Shown here: in pieces, positions 48,928 through 59,863 of the stretch
How the letters are laid out: each line of letters opens with the position of its first letter
How positions within the stretch are numbered: the stretch's first letter is position 1
From: CAJINA01 sp964647585
GTDB taxonomy: Bacteria; Desulfobacterota; Desulfobacteria; Desulfobacterales; CAJINA01
Direction of reading: 5' to 3'
NCBI GenBank assembly: GCA_964647585.1
Contig: CAZYGG010000002.1
Coordinates: 62,001 to 126,000, forward strand
Length of the DNA: 64,000 nt
Notes under the pieces: generated by a model
Told to the model about the DNA's origin: nothing
Databases searched by the model: none
Seen by the model: only the letters and a program-made list of their open reading frames with translations
Translations under genes and position numbers: made by a program

Positions 48928-49476
48928 ATGGAACCCCACACTATGCATTATGACACGATTACCCGACTGACAACCGCCATCTCCCAGTGCAAGGAACCGG
49001 AAGACGTCGCCCTGATTACGGCGGAAAGTGTCAAAACCGCCTTCAATGCCAAAGGCTGTTCGGTGTTTCTGGTGGATCGGGCCACCCGCGAACTGGGCTT
49101 GGTGGCCTCCTTCGGTTTAAGTACGGAATATCTCAACAAGGGGCCGATTCATTTCATGCAGTCTATCCAGGAGGCCAATGATGCCGTGCCCATAGCCATT
49201 TTCGATGTAATGGACGATCCCCGGATCGAGTATCCCGAGGAGGCCCGTAAGGAGGGCATTGCTTCATTGCTGGGTGTGCCGATCGTCAGCCGGAGCAAAC
49301 TCATCGGGGCGCTAAGGGTTTACACAGCCAGTCCCTGGGAGTTTTCGCCGAGTGACATTACCCTATTCCAGGCGGTTGCAATGATATGCGGGATGGCCAT
49401 TGAGATGTGCCGGATGAAAAAGGGCTATAAAACCAGTATTGAGATTCTGAAAGACATGCGTGACAAAACCGCTTAG
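48928..49476 (+). CDS. GAF-domain protein
   Basis: ATG at 48928 with AAAGGAGG upstream gives 182 residues that form essentially one GAF domain: LTTAISQCKEPEDVALITAESVKTAFNAKGCSVFLVD ... LVASFGLSTEYLNKGPI ... IEYPEEARKEGIASLLGVPIVSRSKLIGALRVYTASPWEFSPSDITLFQAVA. No output domain is attached, so it may bind a small ligand and act on a partner. Cys in KGCSVFL might take part. Adjacent genes give no clue. Confidence 0.87.
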   Translation: MEPHTMHYDTITRLTTAISQCKEPEDVALITAESVKTAFNAKGCSVFLVDRATRELGLVASFGLSTEYLNKGPIHFMQSIQEANDAVPIAIFDVMDDPRIEYPEEARKEGIASLLGVPIVSRSKLIGALRVYTASPWEFSPSDITLFQAVAMICGMAIEMCRMKKGYKTSIEILKDMRDKTA

Positions 49477-49638
49477 GGTGTGCCTGAATGAACACCTCTA
49501 CAGGGTGTTCCTTTTAGTGTGAACCCATCCATTTGTGATTATTAAGCCTGCGGCAAGGATGATCGAATACTGTGGCGCTGAGGGTTTGCGGTGATGATTC
49601 CTGTTGGGCAGAGTGTGGATATTATAGCTGGGCGCCTG

Positions 49639-49848
49639 CTATAGGGCCGATTGACCCTCAGGCCCATCGCGCCTTTCAAAAACCGTATGGGTTACTGGTG
49701 ACCGCCTGCGCCGGTCAAACCCGCTTCTTCTTTTCCAGTTGGTCCTGCGTTCAAGCTCCGGCGGGAGGGAAACCAGCACCCGCCGGTCCTTAACTCGCCG
49801 GCGCCCCCCACAATCCTCCCTGAATCCAAAGATGTTTGGTTGGTTCAT
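49639..49848 (-). CDS. Small Arg-rich conserved protein
   Basis: ATG at 49848, with GAGGTG six bases upstream, gives 69 residues: NQPNIFGFREDCGGRRRVKDRRVLVS ... ERRTNWKRRSGFDRRRRSP. The repeated RR and (D/E)RR pattern resembles small proteins I recall from deltaproteobacteria; a search is needed. Highly basic, no membrane segment. Nucleic-acid or protein binding is only a guess. Confidence 0.5.
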   Translation of the reverse strand: MNQPNIFGFREDCGGRRRVKDRRVLVSLPPELERRTNWKRRSGFDRRRRSPVTHTVFERRDGPEGQSAL

Positions 49849-49898
49849 TTTAAGCACCTCATTTAAAATTTAGGTTCTTCTCCAATTTAGTTGGAGAT

Positions 49899-50275
49899 GA
49901 GGGGCCAAGGATTCAAGGGTTTGTTCTCTAAAAGCTTTTAATATTCTATCTATTTCCACTATGTCTATGTTTAGGGTACCCAATTCACCTTTTTCAAATA
50001 AATCCAAAGCCCAATTATCTCTAAACAAAGCCCGTATGAATTTTGTCAGGCCTTCAACGATTTGTAATTATTTGAGCAGTCGGGGAGTTTTTATCGTCAT
50101 GCCGGTCCCGGATCACGTCCGGGATGACGTATCCGGCATCCAGAGCTTTTCCCTTAATACGAACTGGATCCCGACCTTCGCCGGGATGACGGGCATTTAG
50201 CAGGAAAACTCCCCGATCCTTGAATTATTAAGCATTTCACTCGAACCCTTGAATCCGAGACCCCTTGGCCCCTCT
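49899..50275. repeat. Split palindromic repeat, family 5, with nested element
   Basis: Arms GAGGGGCCAAGGATTCAAGGG (49899-49919) and CCCTTGAATCCGAGACCCC...CCCTC (50246-50275) are inverted to each other, as in the element at 25911. A separate palindrome (50079-50216) lies inside the loop, which makes this look like one repeat nested in another. The intervening bases hold no gene. Confidence 0.6.
50079..50216. repeat. Palindromic repeat, family 4, copy 1
   Basis: GTCGGGGAGTTTTTATCGTC at the left and AGGAAAACTCCCCGATCC at the right, with ATGCCGG... and CGACCTTCGCCGGGATGACG inside. Other copies at 52931 and 62452. Confidence 0.8.
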
Positions 50276-50443
50276 GGGGAACACCTGTTCAATTAGAGAT
50301 GATCCAAAAATTAAAAGAGAAAAGTGAGTTCAGATTCTTTACAGCGGCAGGGATCGCACAGAGTGGTGATCGGCTTATCAGGGCGTACGCAACGCTAGGT
50401 GGTCATTCCAATGCCCACATACTAATAAATATGGGTATTTTTT

Positions 50444-51565
50444 TCAATATGTCAAAAACGGCAGGCGGTAAAAACCCACCCCTATTTTTCCCAGTGGCCA
50501 ACCCAGGGCAAACCCTTTCATCAGGGCGTTTTTTACAGGTCTGGATGTCAGGGCCCAATGCCCGAAGACGGGCATCCGATAGAACCACATAGATGTAAAC
50601 CGACAGAGCTGCAGATCCCGGCGGATATTTTTCAGAAGGCTGTCGTAGATATAACCCGCAGTTTTATTGGGTGATTCTGACAAAACAACAGCTCGGGCAG
50701 CCAGCTGCCCGCTGCGAACGGCGTTAAAAAGGCCTTCGCCCAGCAGCGGATCTACCAGCCCGGCCGCGTCACCGGCCAGGAGGATGCGCCGGCAGCGGGG
50801 CCGGTAGAGCCACCCCCCCATGCCCATGGGGTGTCCGGACAGGTTTTCAATATCCCCGCTCCCGAGTTTCCGCCGGGCATAGGTCACAAGATCCTGCTTT
50901 TTTAAGGTGATGGCCGGGCTGCCGGTAAAAAGACCGATGTTGACATGGTCGCCTTTTGGAAAAAGCCAGCCGTACCCAGATCCGATGACATTGAAATCGA
51001 AAGCCATGCAGGGTGGATTTCCCGCGTTTATGGGAAAAGTTCCCTCAATGGCAAAACCCTGGTAATAGTGTGCAAAATCGCCGGAAAGTTTGCGAATACG
51101 GCTGTGTGCGCCGTCGGCCCCGATCAGGAACTTGGCCCTGAGCGGGCCGGCCCTGGTCTGTATCTCGACAAAATCCCGATTTTCCCGGATAGCCTGGATC
51201 CGGGCGGTTGTCTTGAACCGGGCGCCGGCGGCCAGGGTTTTTTCGAGGCAGAAGGCATCCAGCTCAGAGCGAAGGGTCATCGCACAGATTTCCCGGCGGC
51301 CGTTAAAACGGACCGGTCGGGAAAAGCCTTTGCCGATTTCCAGGTTGCGGCAACGGTTTCTAATCACGGGGTCCACCGGATAGCGAAAAGCCTTGAGCGT
51401 CTTGACGGTCAGGCCGCCGGCACAGGCTTTGTGTCGGGGAAAATCGTGTCGATCCAGCAAGAGCACCGATTTGCCGGCCCGGCACAGATCATAGGCCGCG
51501 GCTGTACCGGCGGGTCCCGCGCCCACGATCAGGACATCGACATCGGTGGTGAGTGTTTGTGGCAT
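50444..51565 (-). CDS. Geranylgeranyl reductase family flavoprotein
   Basis: A 373-residue FAD-dependent oxidoreductase. FAD-binding motif VDVLIVGAGPAGTAAAYDLCRAG (about 8-30), then LLDRHDFPRHKACAGGLTVKTL (the geranylgeranyl reductase family KxCGG-like segment), FLIGADGAHSRIRK (about 148-161), GYGWLFPKGDHVNIGLFTG (about 200-218) and ILLAGDAAGLVDPLLGEGLFNAVRSGQLAA (about 260-290) place it in the geranylgeranyl/digeranylgeranyl reductase (ChlP-like) family. Members reduce isoprenoid or lipid double bonds; substrate here unknown, perhaps a quinone or lipid tail. It has no partner gene. Confidence 0.86.
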   Translation of the reverse strand: MPQTLTTDVDVLIVGAGPAGTAAAYDLCRAGKSVLLLDRHDFPRHKACAGGLTVKTLKAFRYPVDPVIRNRCRNLEIGKGFSRPVRFNGRREICAMTLRSELDAFCLEKTLAAGARFKTTARIQAIRENRDFVEIQTRAGPLRAKFLIGADGAHSRIRKLSGDFAHYYQGFAIEGTFPINAGNPPCMAFDFNVIGSGYGWLFPKGDHVNIGLFTGSPAITLKKQDLVTYARRKLGSGDIENLSGHPMGMGGWLYRPRCRRILLAGDAAGLVDPLLGEGLFNAVRSGQLAARAVVLSESPNKTAGYIYDSLLKNIRRDLQLCRFTSMWFYRMPVFGHWALTSRPVKNALMKGFALGWPLGKIGVGFYRLPFLTY

Positions 51566-51670
51566 CTTCCGAGCCTTTTTTCAAATCTATTAAAACCTGC
51601 TTGACGCCTTACAGCAGGTTCCTTATGATGCGTGGCTTTTTCAACCGCAATTATCTTAGCAGAGTGAGCC

Positions 51671-52846
51671 ATGGAAAAAAAGCCGGTATCGATGAATATA
51701 AAAGTTATCTTCGCTCTTACGCTCGTTCATTTTACCGGAGACTTTTACAGTGCCTTCACGGCCCCGTTGTTCCCGGTTTTTATGGAGAAGCTTAACCTGT
51801 CCCTGGCCCAGGTTGGTTTTATTGCCGGGCTCAACCGGTTTCTGGCGTTCATTGTCCAGCCGACGGTGGGGTACCTGGCGGATCGTTATCAGAACCGTCT
51901 GTTTATCCTGGGGGGACTCTTTTTGACGGTGGTCTTCATTCCCCTTTCCGGCATTGCCGCTTCCTTCTGGCCGCTGCTCGTGTTTATCTGCATCGGATCC
52001 GTGGGGTCCTCCATGTTTCATCCTGCGGTGGCCGGTATGGTCCCGCTCTATTCTGGCCGCCGGACCGGCCTGGCCATGTCGATTTTCAATACCGGGGGGA
52101 CTCTGGCTTTCGGCGTGGGGCCGTTGGTGGTTACCTGGCTGGTGGTCACCTGGGGACTGGAAGCTCTACCAGTGGCCATGCTTTTTGGATTGGTCGTGCT
52201 GGTCTATGTTTACTTTACGGTTCCCTGCCCGGAAAGCGAGGGACTGCGGCACCTGGGTTTTTTCGGGACCCTGAAAGAGACCCTGGGCCCGGCATTCAAG
52301 CCGATTGTGCTGATCTGGCTGGTGATGGTGCTAAGGGCGGTGGTGGGTCAGTCCTTTTTGACCTTTATGCCTGTATTTTATGTACAAAAAGGTTATTCGC
52401 TGGTGGCCGCCGGGGTGATGTTCTCGCTGTTCACCATTGCCGGAACGGTGAGCGGGATTGTGTCGGGGTACCTGTCGGACCGGATCGGATATAAATCCAT
52501 TTTTATGGTCACCCATTTTTGTATGACGCCGGCCCTGGTTCTGTTGCTCTATCTGCCGGGCAACTGGGTTTATGCCGGGGCCGTTCTCGCCGGCGGTTTC
52601 GTCCTGGCCACCATGCCCCTGGGGGTTACCATGGCACAGGCCCTGGCCCCTAAAGGCCGCTCCATGGTTTCCAGCCTGATGATGGGCCTTGCCTACGGAT
52701 TGGGCGGCGCCCTGTCGCCGGTGGTGGGAAAACTTGCGGACCTCTACTCCATTGAAAGGGTACTTTTTGTGGTGGCCTTTATCCCCCTTCTGACGCTGGG
52801 GTTTATTAATTTCTTCCCCCGGGTGGGAAGTCAGGATGGAAGGTAG
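51671..52846 (+). CDS. MFS transporter, fosmidomycin-resistance-like
   Basis: A 391-residue carrier with about 12 hydrophobic segments. VHFTGDFYSAFTAPLFPVFMEKLNLSLAQVG and VGYLADRYQNRLFI (motif A variant), with GSVGSSMFHPAVAGMV, fit the Fsr (fosmidomycin resistance) group. The second half starts with GTVSGIVSGYLSDRIGYKSIFM. Substrate not known; Fsr-like exporters move drugs or small organic anions. Divergent from the flavoprotein gene. Confidence 0.82.
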   Translation: MEKKPVSMNIKVIFALTLVHFTGDFYSAFTAPLFPVFMEKLNLSLAQVGFIAGLNRFLAFIVQPTVGYLADRYQNRLFILGGLFLTVVFIPLSGIAASFWPLLVFICIGSVGSSMFHPAVAGMVPLYSGRRTGLAMSIFNTGGTLAFGVGPLVVTWLVVTWGLEALPVAMLFGLVVLVYVYFTVPCPESEGLRHLGFFGTLKETLGPAFKPIVLIWLVMVLRAVVGQSFLTFMPVFYVQKGYSLVAAGVMFSLFTIAGTVSGIVSGYLSDRIGYKSIFMVTHFCMTPALVLLLYLPGNWVYAGAVLAGGFVLATMPLGVTMAQALAPKGRSMVSSLMMGLAYGLGGALSPVVGKLADLYSIERVLFVVAFIPLLTLGFINFFPRVGSQDGR

Positions 52847-52930
52847 AAGGCTGAAGACTGAAGGTAAGGGCGGAGGATCAAGAGCAAGAAAAGTGCAGAG
52901 GGTTGATGGCGTATTTTCTAATATAATTCA

Positions 52931-53030
52931 GGGGCGGTGAGTTTTTGTCCTCATGCCGGCGCAGGTCGGCATCTATAGTTGTTTCTTTAAAACGAACTGG
53001 ATCCCGGCCTTCGCCGGGATGACGGGCAAT
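52931..53030. repeat. Palindromic repeat, family 4, copy 2, flanked by an outer inverted pair
   Basis: GGGCGGTGAGTTTTTGTCCTC at the left and GGCCTTCGCCGGGATGACGGG at the right. Outside it, AGGCTGAAGACTGAAGG (52850-52866) and its reverse CCTTCAGTCTTCAACC near 53093-53106 form a second inverted pair. The latter phrase also occurs near 8733 and 25018. Confidence 0.6.
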
Positions 53031-53106
53031 TAATTGGAAACCTTCCGACTGTTCAACAAACAGGCCGGCGGGTCTCGCGATTTTACTTCAGCCTTCAGTC
53101 TTCAAC

Positions 53107-53421
53107 CTATATACCTAAGTACCTTGCCCCCGCCACAATGATCATGCCGCTGAGCATGGCCACAAAAACGTTGCCGGTCCGCCAGACCAGTAAAGCTGTA
53201 GCCAGCGCAGCCAGGCAGCCCCACAAGCCGGCCGCGAGGATACCCGGTGCCACCAGCGCCACCAGGATCGTTCCGGGGAGCGCTTCCATGAACTCTTTGA
53301 ACCGGCCGGTGCTGGGCAATTTTTCAGATAAGAGCAGACCGCCGAAGCGAAAAGCGTAGGTTACCAGGGCGGCCCCGGCAATGGCCAGGATCACGGTGAG
53401 ATTGCTCTCAGGAAAGTTCAT
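53107..53421 (-). CDS. azlD: AzlD-type branched-chain amino acid transport subunit
   Basis: A 104-residue membrane protein with three to four hydrophobic helices. VTYAFRFGGLLLSEKLPSTGRFKEFMEALPGTILVALVAPGIL is the AzlD family pattern. It works with AzlC as a two-part amino acid exporter. Its start overlaps the end of azlC by 14 bases, so the two are translationally coupled. Confidence 0.9.
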   Translation of the reverse strand: MNFPESNLTVILAIAGAALVTYAFRFGGLLLSEKLPSTGRFKEFMEALPGTILVALVAPGILAAGLWGCLAALATALLVWRTGNVFVAMLSGMIIVAGARYLGI

Positions 53422-54097
53422 GGGGTTTCTCCTTCCGCAGCAATTGCAACAGGGCGCCGCCCACGCCCCCTACCACGATATACCATTTCCCGGGGAGCAT
53501 TTTTTCTGACAGGATTGCGAGGATGGCCGCGCCGGCCCACGGCAGCAAGTCGCCTTTCCCGCGCCACAGGCTGACCGCCAGGGCGGTAAAAACCGCTGTA
53601 AAAGCAAAATCGAGGGCCAGGGTTTCGGGATTGCGCACCAGCGCCCCGAGTCGGTGGCCGCAAAGGGTCCCGAAGGACCACACGAAGAAAAGGCAGAGAC
53701 CGCCGCCCAGCAGGAACCAGATGGTGGCTGTCCCCTTGCGGCGGGCCGCCATGGTAACCGCCCAGTTTTCGTCGGCCACCAGGTGCATGATCGTGGACTT
53801 CTGGGTGAGTGTGGCTTCCTGGAACAACGGGTTGAGCGAGGCCCCGATCAGGAGATAGCGCAGATTGATGATCATGACTGCGAAGATCATCTCCAGGACC
53901 GGCAGGTGCGGCGCCCACATGTCCACCATGACAAACTGGGCGGAGCCGGCAAATATCGACAGGTTCATAATGAGCAGTTCCAGCCAGGTCACATCTTTCT
54001 GCGCGGCCAGGACACCCAGGACGCTGCCGTAGGCCACCACACTGGCTGCCACGGGCAGGTTGGCCACGGCCCCTTTTTGCATTTGTTGTATTATCAT
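53408..54097 (-). CDS. azlC: AzlC-type branched-chain amino acid permease
   Basis: ATG at 54097 gives a 229-residue integral membrane protein. The AzlC pattern is clear: LPVAASVVAYGSVLGVLAAQKDVTWLELLIMNLSIFAGSAQFVMVDMW, then INLRYLLIGASLNPLF and WAVTMAAR. About seven helices. AzlCD exports branched-chain amino acids or their analogues. It lies between a divergent repeat-rich region and azlD. Confidence 0.92.
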   Translation of the reverse strand: MIIQQMQKGAVANLPVAASVVAYGSVLGVLAAQKDVTWLELLIMNLSIFAGSAQFVMVDMWAPHLPVLEMIFAVMIINLRYLLIGASLNPLFQEATLTQKSTIMHLVADENWAVTMAARRKGTATIWFLLGGGLCLFFVWSFGTLCGHRLGALVRNPETLALDFAFTAVFTALAVSLWRGKGDLLPWAGAAILAILSEKMLPGKWYIVVGGVGGALLQLLRKEKPHELS

Positions 54098-54152
54098 CCC
54101 TATCAACCTCAAAAAGTATTGTCGCGTGCAAAGACGCAACACCTAAAGATTT

Positions 54153-55358
54153 CTATTTTGTCGTTTGGCACTCATCTTTGTGCTTCTCGATAACCTGTGC
54201 AAGGGTCCGGATGGCCCGATCTATGGTTCGTTCATCCGCCATGGTGTAATTCAGCCGCATGGTTTCGTGACCCTCGGCGGGGTCCGTGAAAAAGTATGTT
54301 CCCGGGACGAACGCCACGTTCTGTTCAATTGATTTATAGTAGAGCTTTTCCATATCCAGTCCCCGGGGCCCTGCGGCCCACAGGAACATCCCCCCCTCCG
54401 GGCGGGACCAGCTGAAATCCACCGGAAAGTAACGATCCAGGGCATTCAGCATGGCCTCTTGTTTCGGCCGGTACAGGGCAATGATGCGGGGCAGGTGGTC
54501 TTCCAGGTAATTGCCGGTGAGGTATTCAGCGGCCAGGGCCTGATTAAAGGTGCTGGTATGCAGATCAACCCCCTGCTTGACGATGACCAGCCAGCGGGCG
54601 ATTTCATCCGGGGCCGCGCAGAACCCGATCCGCAGGCCGGGGGCAAAGACCTTGGACAACGTACTGATGTAAACCACGTTATCCGGCGCCAGTGTTTTTA
54701 TGGACGGGACTGCCTGTCCGCGGTAACGCAGGGCGCCGTAAGGATCATCTTCCACTAAAAGGGCGTCATGCCGGGTAATGATTTCAGCGATGTGCTGCCG
54801 GCGCTCCAGGGGCAGTGTCCGCCCTGTGGGGTTTTGAAAGGTGGGCACCAGGTAGATGAACTTGACCCGGTGCTGCTGCAGCGTTTCTTCAAGCGATGCG
54901 GGAATCAGGCCGTCCTCATCGGTATCCATGCGGATGTAGTCCGGTTCATAGGGGTCGAACGCCTGCAAAGCCCCCAGATAGGTGGGTGCTTCCACGGCAA
55001 TGGGGTCCCCTTTGGAAATCAGGATTTTGCCCAGGGCATCCAGAACTCCCTGGGAGCCGCTGGCCACCAGCACATCTTCAGCCGAGACCGGGATATCTTG
55101 TTCCTGGAGGTAAACGGCGAGTGCCGCGCGCAGGGGCCCGAAACCTTCGGTCGGGTCATACTGAAAGGCGCTGGAGCCGTACCGGGTAATGACCCGGGCG
55201 GTCAAATCGCTGATGATTCCCATGGGGAAACTCTCCGGGGCGGGGATCCCGCCGGCCAGAGAGACCATGCCGGGTCGGGAGACAACTTTCAGGATCTCCC
55301 GGATCGCGCTGGCATCCATATCTTTTGTCCGGTCAGCAAGCAGGTTTTCTATGTTCAT
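54153..55358 (-). CDS. PLP-dependent class I/II aminotransferase, 2-aminoadipate type
   Basis: A 401-residue fold-type I aminotransferase. VSLAGGIPAPESFP (about 33-46), LLVEDDPYGALRYRG (Asp and Tyr of the PLP site), and the PLP lysine in YISTLSKVFAPGLRIGF (about 229-245) are seen, followed by MFLWAAGPRGLDMEKLY and RLNYTM. This is the LysN/2-aminoadipate or KAT-like group; the substrate is uncertain. It is divergent from a MocR regulator, which is a common arrangement for a regulator and its target. Confidence 0.87.
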   Translation of the reverse strand: MNIENLLADRTKDMDASAIREILKVVSRPGMVSLAGGIPAPESFPMGIISDLTARVITRYGSSAFQYDPTEGFGPLRAALAVYLQEQDIPVSAEDVLVASGSQGVLDALGKILISKGDPIAVEAPTYLGALQAFDPYEPDYIRMDTDEDGLIPASLEETLQQHRVKFIYLVPTFQNPTGRTLPLERRQHIAEIITRHDALLVEDDPYGALRYRGQAVPSIKTLAPDNVVYISTLSKVFAPGLRIGFCAAPDEIARWLVIVKQGVDLHTSTFNQALAAEYLTGNYLEDHLPRIIALYRPKQEAMLNALDRYFPVDFSWSRPEGGMFLWAAGPRGLDMEKLYYKSIEQNVAFVPGTYFFTDPAEGHETMRLNYTMADERTIDRAIRTLAQVIEKHKDECQTTK

Positions 55359-55465
55359 CGTCTGTTCCTCATTTCAAGTGGGCTATTGTCAATTCATATC
55401 AGACCTGCTAAACAATAACAGATACAGAATTTTAAATATATATGCATAACAGATGAAAGGGCGCC

Positions 55466-56914
55466 ATGGCATCCAACACGAACACCGGTTCGGTGAATTT
55501 CAGATACCAGAAGCTTGCCGGAGAGATTGAAAATAAAGTAAATTCAGGGATTTACCTGACGGGAGAAAAACTACCTTCCATCCGGAAACTCCACGTCCAG
55601 ACGGGGTTGTCCATCACAACGGTCTACCAGGCCTTTATCGAGCTTGAAAAGCGGGGCATCGTGGAAGCCCGCCAGAAATCGGGATACTATGTCAAACCAC
55701 TCCAGCACCACATACTCCCCACCCCGAAAATCAAGCGGCACCGGGCGGTGCCCAAGCGGGTAACCATCAGCAACCTGGCCAGTTCCATTGTAGAATCCAT
55801 GGGTGATCCCGGCATGCTGCGCCTGGGAGGCACGGTGGTGGACCCGGAACTGCTGCCCTATAAGCAGTTGATGGCTTCGGTCAAATCAATTCCGGCCAAA
55901 CGCTTCAAAGATCTTTTGACCCTGTACGAAAATCCCATGGGCAGTGCGCAACTGCGCCGTCAGATTGCCAAGCGCACCCTGCCCATTTCCCAGCGTGCCT
56001 CCCCGGACGACATCGTCATTACCAACGGGTGTATCGAGGCGGTGAGCCTCTGCCTGCAGGCCATTGCAGGGCCGGGGGAAACCATCGTGGTGGAGTCCCC
56101 GACTTACCCGTGGATTCTCCAGGTCATCGAGGACCAGGGTATGTTTGCCCTGGAACTCTCCACCGATCCCGAAACCGGTGTGGATCTTGAGTCTTTTAAA
56201 GCGGCGGTGGATCGCAACCGGGTCAGCGGCTGTATCCTGATTCCCAACTTTCACAATCCCCTGGGATTTGAGATGCCGGTTGAAAGTAAACGGGAGCTGG
56301 TCAAATTTCTGAACACGCGGGAACTTCCCATTATAGAAGATGATATCCACGGGGATCTTTTTTTCGACCGCCGCCGTCCCGTGGCCATGCAGTCGTTTGA
56401 TAAGAAGGGTCTGGTGCTCTACTGTTCTTCCTTTTCCAAAACCCTGTCACCGGGGGTGCGCATCGGGTGGGCAATTCCGGGGCGCTTCCGGGAGCAGGTA
56501 AAACGGTTGAAGCTCAATACCTCGATCGCCACCGCCTCCATGGGCCAGCACCTGGTGGCCGAATTTTTAAAGAGCGGCAGCTACGACCGGCATCTGCGGA
56601 GGCTGCGGACAGCCCTGAAAAACCAGGCCAGCAACACGGCCATGGCCGTGGCCCGGCACTTTCCGGAAGGTACCCGGATCACCGCGCCCAAAGGCGGCCT
56701 GACCCTGTGGCTGGAACTCGATCCGGCGGTGGACGGCATGCAGGTGTTCCACGAAGCCCGCAAGCGCAAGATCGCGATCCTGCCAGGGATCATGTGCTCT
56801 ACCACTAAGAAGTATAAGAATTTTATCCGGATCAGCTGCGGTTTTCGCTGGAGCGAAGAGATAGAAAGGGGCATTGCTACCCTGGGGAATATCGTGCAGG
56901 GATTGAAGGCGTGA
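55466..56914 (+). CDS. MocR-family regulator (GntR helix-turn-helix plus aminotransferase domain)
   Basis: A 482-residue protein. An N-terminal GntR winged helix (LAGEIENKVNSGIYLTGEKLPSIRKLHVQTGLSITTVYQAFIELEKRGIVEARQKSGYYV) is joined to an aminotransferase-fold domain with IVVESPTYPWILQV, PNFHNPLGFEMP, IIEDDIHGDLFFD and the PLP lysine in YCSSFSKTLSPGVRIGW. MocR/PdxR proteins sense PLP or amino acids and control nearby genes. Divergent from the aminotransferase gene, with about 107 bases between, so it likely controls that gene and itself. GGGCGCC precedes the ATG. Confidence 0.9.
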   Translation: MASNTNTGSVNFRYQKLAGEIENKVNSGIYLTGEKLPSIRKLHVQTGLSITTVYQAFIELEKRGIVEARQKSGYYVKPLQHHILPTPKIKRHRAVPKRVTISNLASSIVESMGDPGMLRLGGTVVDPELLPYKQLMASVKSIPAKRFKDLLTLYENPMGSAQLRRQIAKRTLPISQRASPDDIVITNGCIEAVSLCLQAIAGPGETIVVESPTYPWILQVIEDQGMFALELSTDPETGVDLESFKAAVDRNRVSGCILIPNFHNPLGFEMPVESKRELVKFLNTRELPIIEDDIHGDLFFDRRRPVAMQSFDKKGLVLYCSSFSKTLSPGVRIGWAIPGRFREQVKRLKLNTSIATASMGQHLVAEFLKSGSYDRHLRRLRTALKNQASNTAMAVARHFPEGTRITAPKGGLTLWLELDPAVDGMQVFHEARKRKIAILPGIMCSTTKKYKNFIRISCGFRWSEEIERGIATLGNIVQGLKA

Positions 56915-56983
56915 TTTTTTTTCATAGGCGGAGGCGTAAAACCGCTCTCTCCTGCGGGAGGGATTAGAGGGAGGCGGATCAGA

Positions 56984-57073
56984 ACCGTAGGTTGGGTTGA
57001 ATGTAATGAAACCCAACATCAGCGGTGCTGTTTGAGCAAGCGTTGGGTCCGCTACGCTTAACCCAACCTACGA
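56984..57073. repeat. Palindromic repeat, family 7
   Basis: CCGTAGGTTGGGTTGA at the left and AACCCAACCTACG at the right are complementary, with GAAACCCAACAT and GCGTTGGGTCC inside. A single copy is seen. This type is widespread in bacteria. Confidence 0.7.
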
Positions 57074-57114
57074 CTGGTTGATGACGTGCGGTTAATCTCA
57101 ACGTCGATATTGTG

Positions 57115-57235
57115 CTCCCCTCCCTTGACGGGAGGGGTTGGGGGAGGGTGATCTGCCCTCAAAGTACATCTTTTGAGCCACATCAAGGCAGCCCAACAGC
57201 ACCCCCACCCGGACGCCCCCGTCAAGGGGGAGGAG
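57115..57235. repeat. Palindromic repeat, family 3, copy 4
   Basis: CTCCCCTCCCTTGACGGGAG at the left against CCCGTCAAGGGGGAGGAG at the right. It lies just downstream of the typA 3' end on the minus strand. Confidence 0.85.
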
Positions 57236-57325
57236 AAAAAACCGGCTCCGGCCGGCTGCTCAGGATTGCGGGCATGATGTTTTATTAAAAAAAGAGGTTC
57301 GCGGGCGCCATTGAGACGCTGGGGA

Positions 57326-59155
<1,830 letters not shown>

Positions 59156-59350
59156 AGTATCCCTCTGCTTTTTAATTTTAATTGGTGGCAAAATAAGCAC
59201 TGGGGTTCCAATTGCAACCGGAAAGGCGCCGGCTTCGATCTCCATAAAGATTTGACGAGATAATATCGCAATGATAACAAATGGCTTCTAACCATACTTG
59301 GAGTAGGCAAACTGAAAAGAAGCCCCACATCCGCAGACCGCCGCAACCTG

Positions 59351-59863
59351 ATGACGGATATCCGCCGAACCATGTCCGGAGAACTGGCGACGGCGCTGCG
59401 GGTCTGCGAAAACATGGGGCCGGGAGATGCCGCCGAGGCGGAGCAATTGATCGCGGCGCTGGGGGCCATCAAACGACAGGTTGAAGATCGGGCCGCATTG
59501 CTCGGCTATTCAGAAAGGTGCCGTCAGGCGATTGCCGTATGCCGGGGTGAATGCTGCCGTTGGCATTTCCCCAAAACAATCAACCGAATTGATTTCTTGA
59601 TAGCCGTTTTCGGCATGACCGACACCGAAAAAGAGGCCGTCGTGAAGCAGGTGCAGCCTGTGGAAAGCCCGGCTTACCGTTGTCCCCTGCTGTGCGACGA
59701 CGGCTGCATATTTTCATTTGCAAACCGGCCGGTTGTCTGTACAAATGCCTTTCCCTGTATGGCCGGAGCCGACTTCTGGCAATACAAAGAAAGGTTCAGA
59801 GAAGACATTGACGCCATCCGTTCGGCGTTGGGCAGCCTCACTGATAAAGCTGGTGACCGATGA
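59351..59863 (+). CDS. YkgJ-family-like Cys-cluster protein
   Basis: A 170-residue protein. An N-terminal helical region is followed by CRQAIAVCRGECCRWHFP (about 57-74) and YRCPLLCDDGCIFSFANRPVVCTNAFPC (about 109-136). The spacing resembles, but is looser than, the YkgJ CxxCxxCC pattern. Its 3' end overlaps the enolase-superfamily open frame at 59718-59863. Metal or Fe-S binding is likely. Function unknown. Confidence 0.6.
   Translation: MTDIRRTMSGELATALRVCENMGPGDAAEAEQLIAALGAIKRQVEDRAALLGYSERCRQAIAVCRGECCRWHFPKTINRIDFLIAVFGMTDTEKEAVVKQVQPVESPAYRCPLLCDDGCIFSFANRPVVCTNAFPCMAGADFWQYKERFREDIDAIRSALGSLTDKAGDR

Noticed and set aside
59156..59245. Longer TypA beginning at ATG 59245
   Set aside because: It adds a non-homologous 30-residue extension; TTG 59155 with AGAGGG matches the family start.
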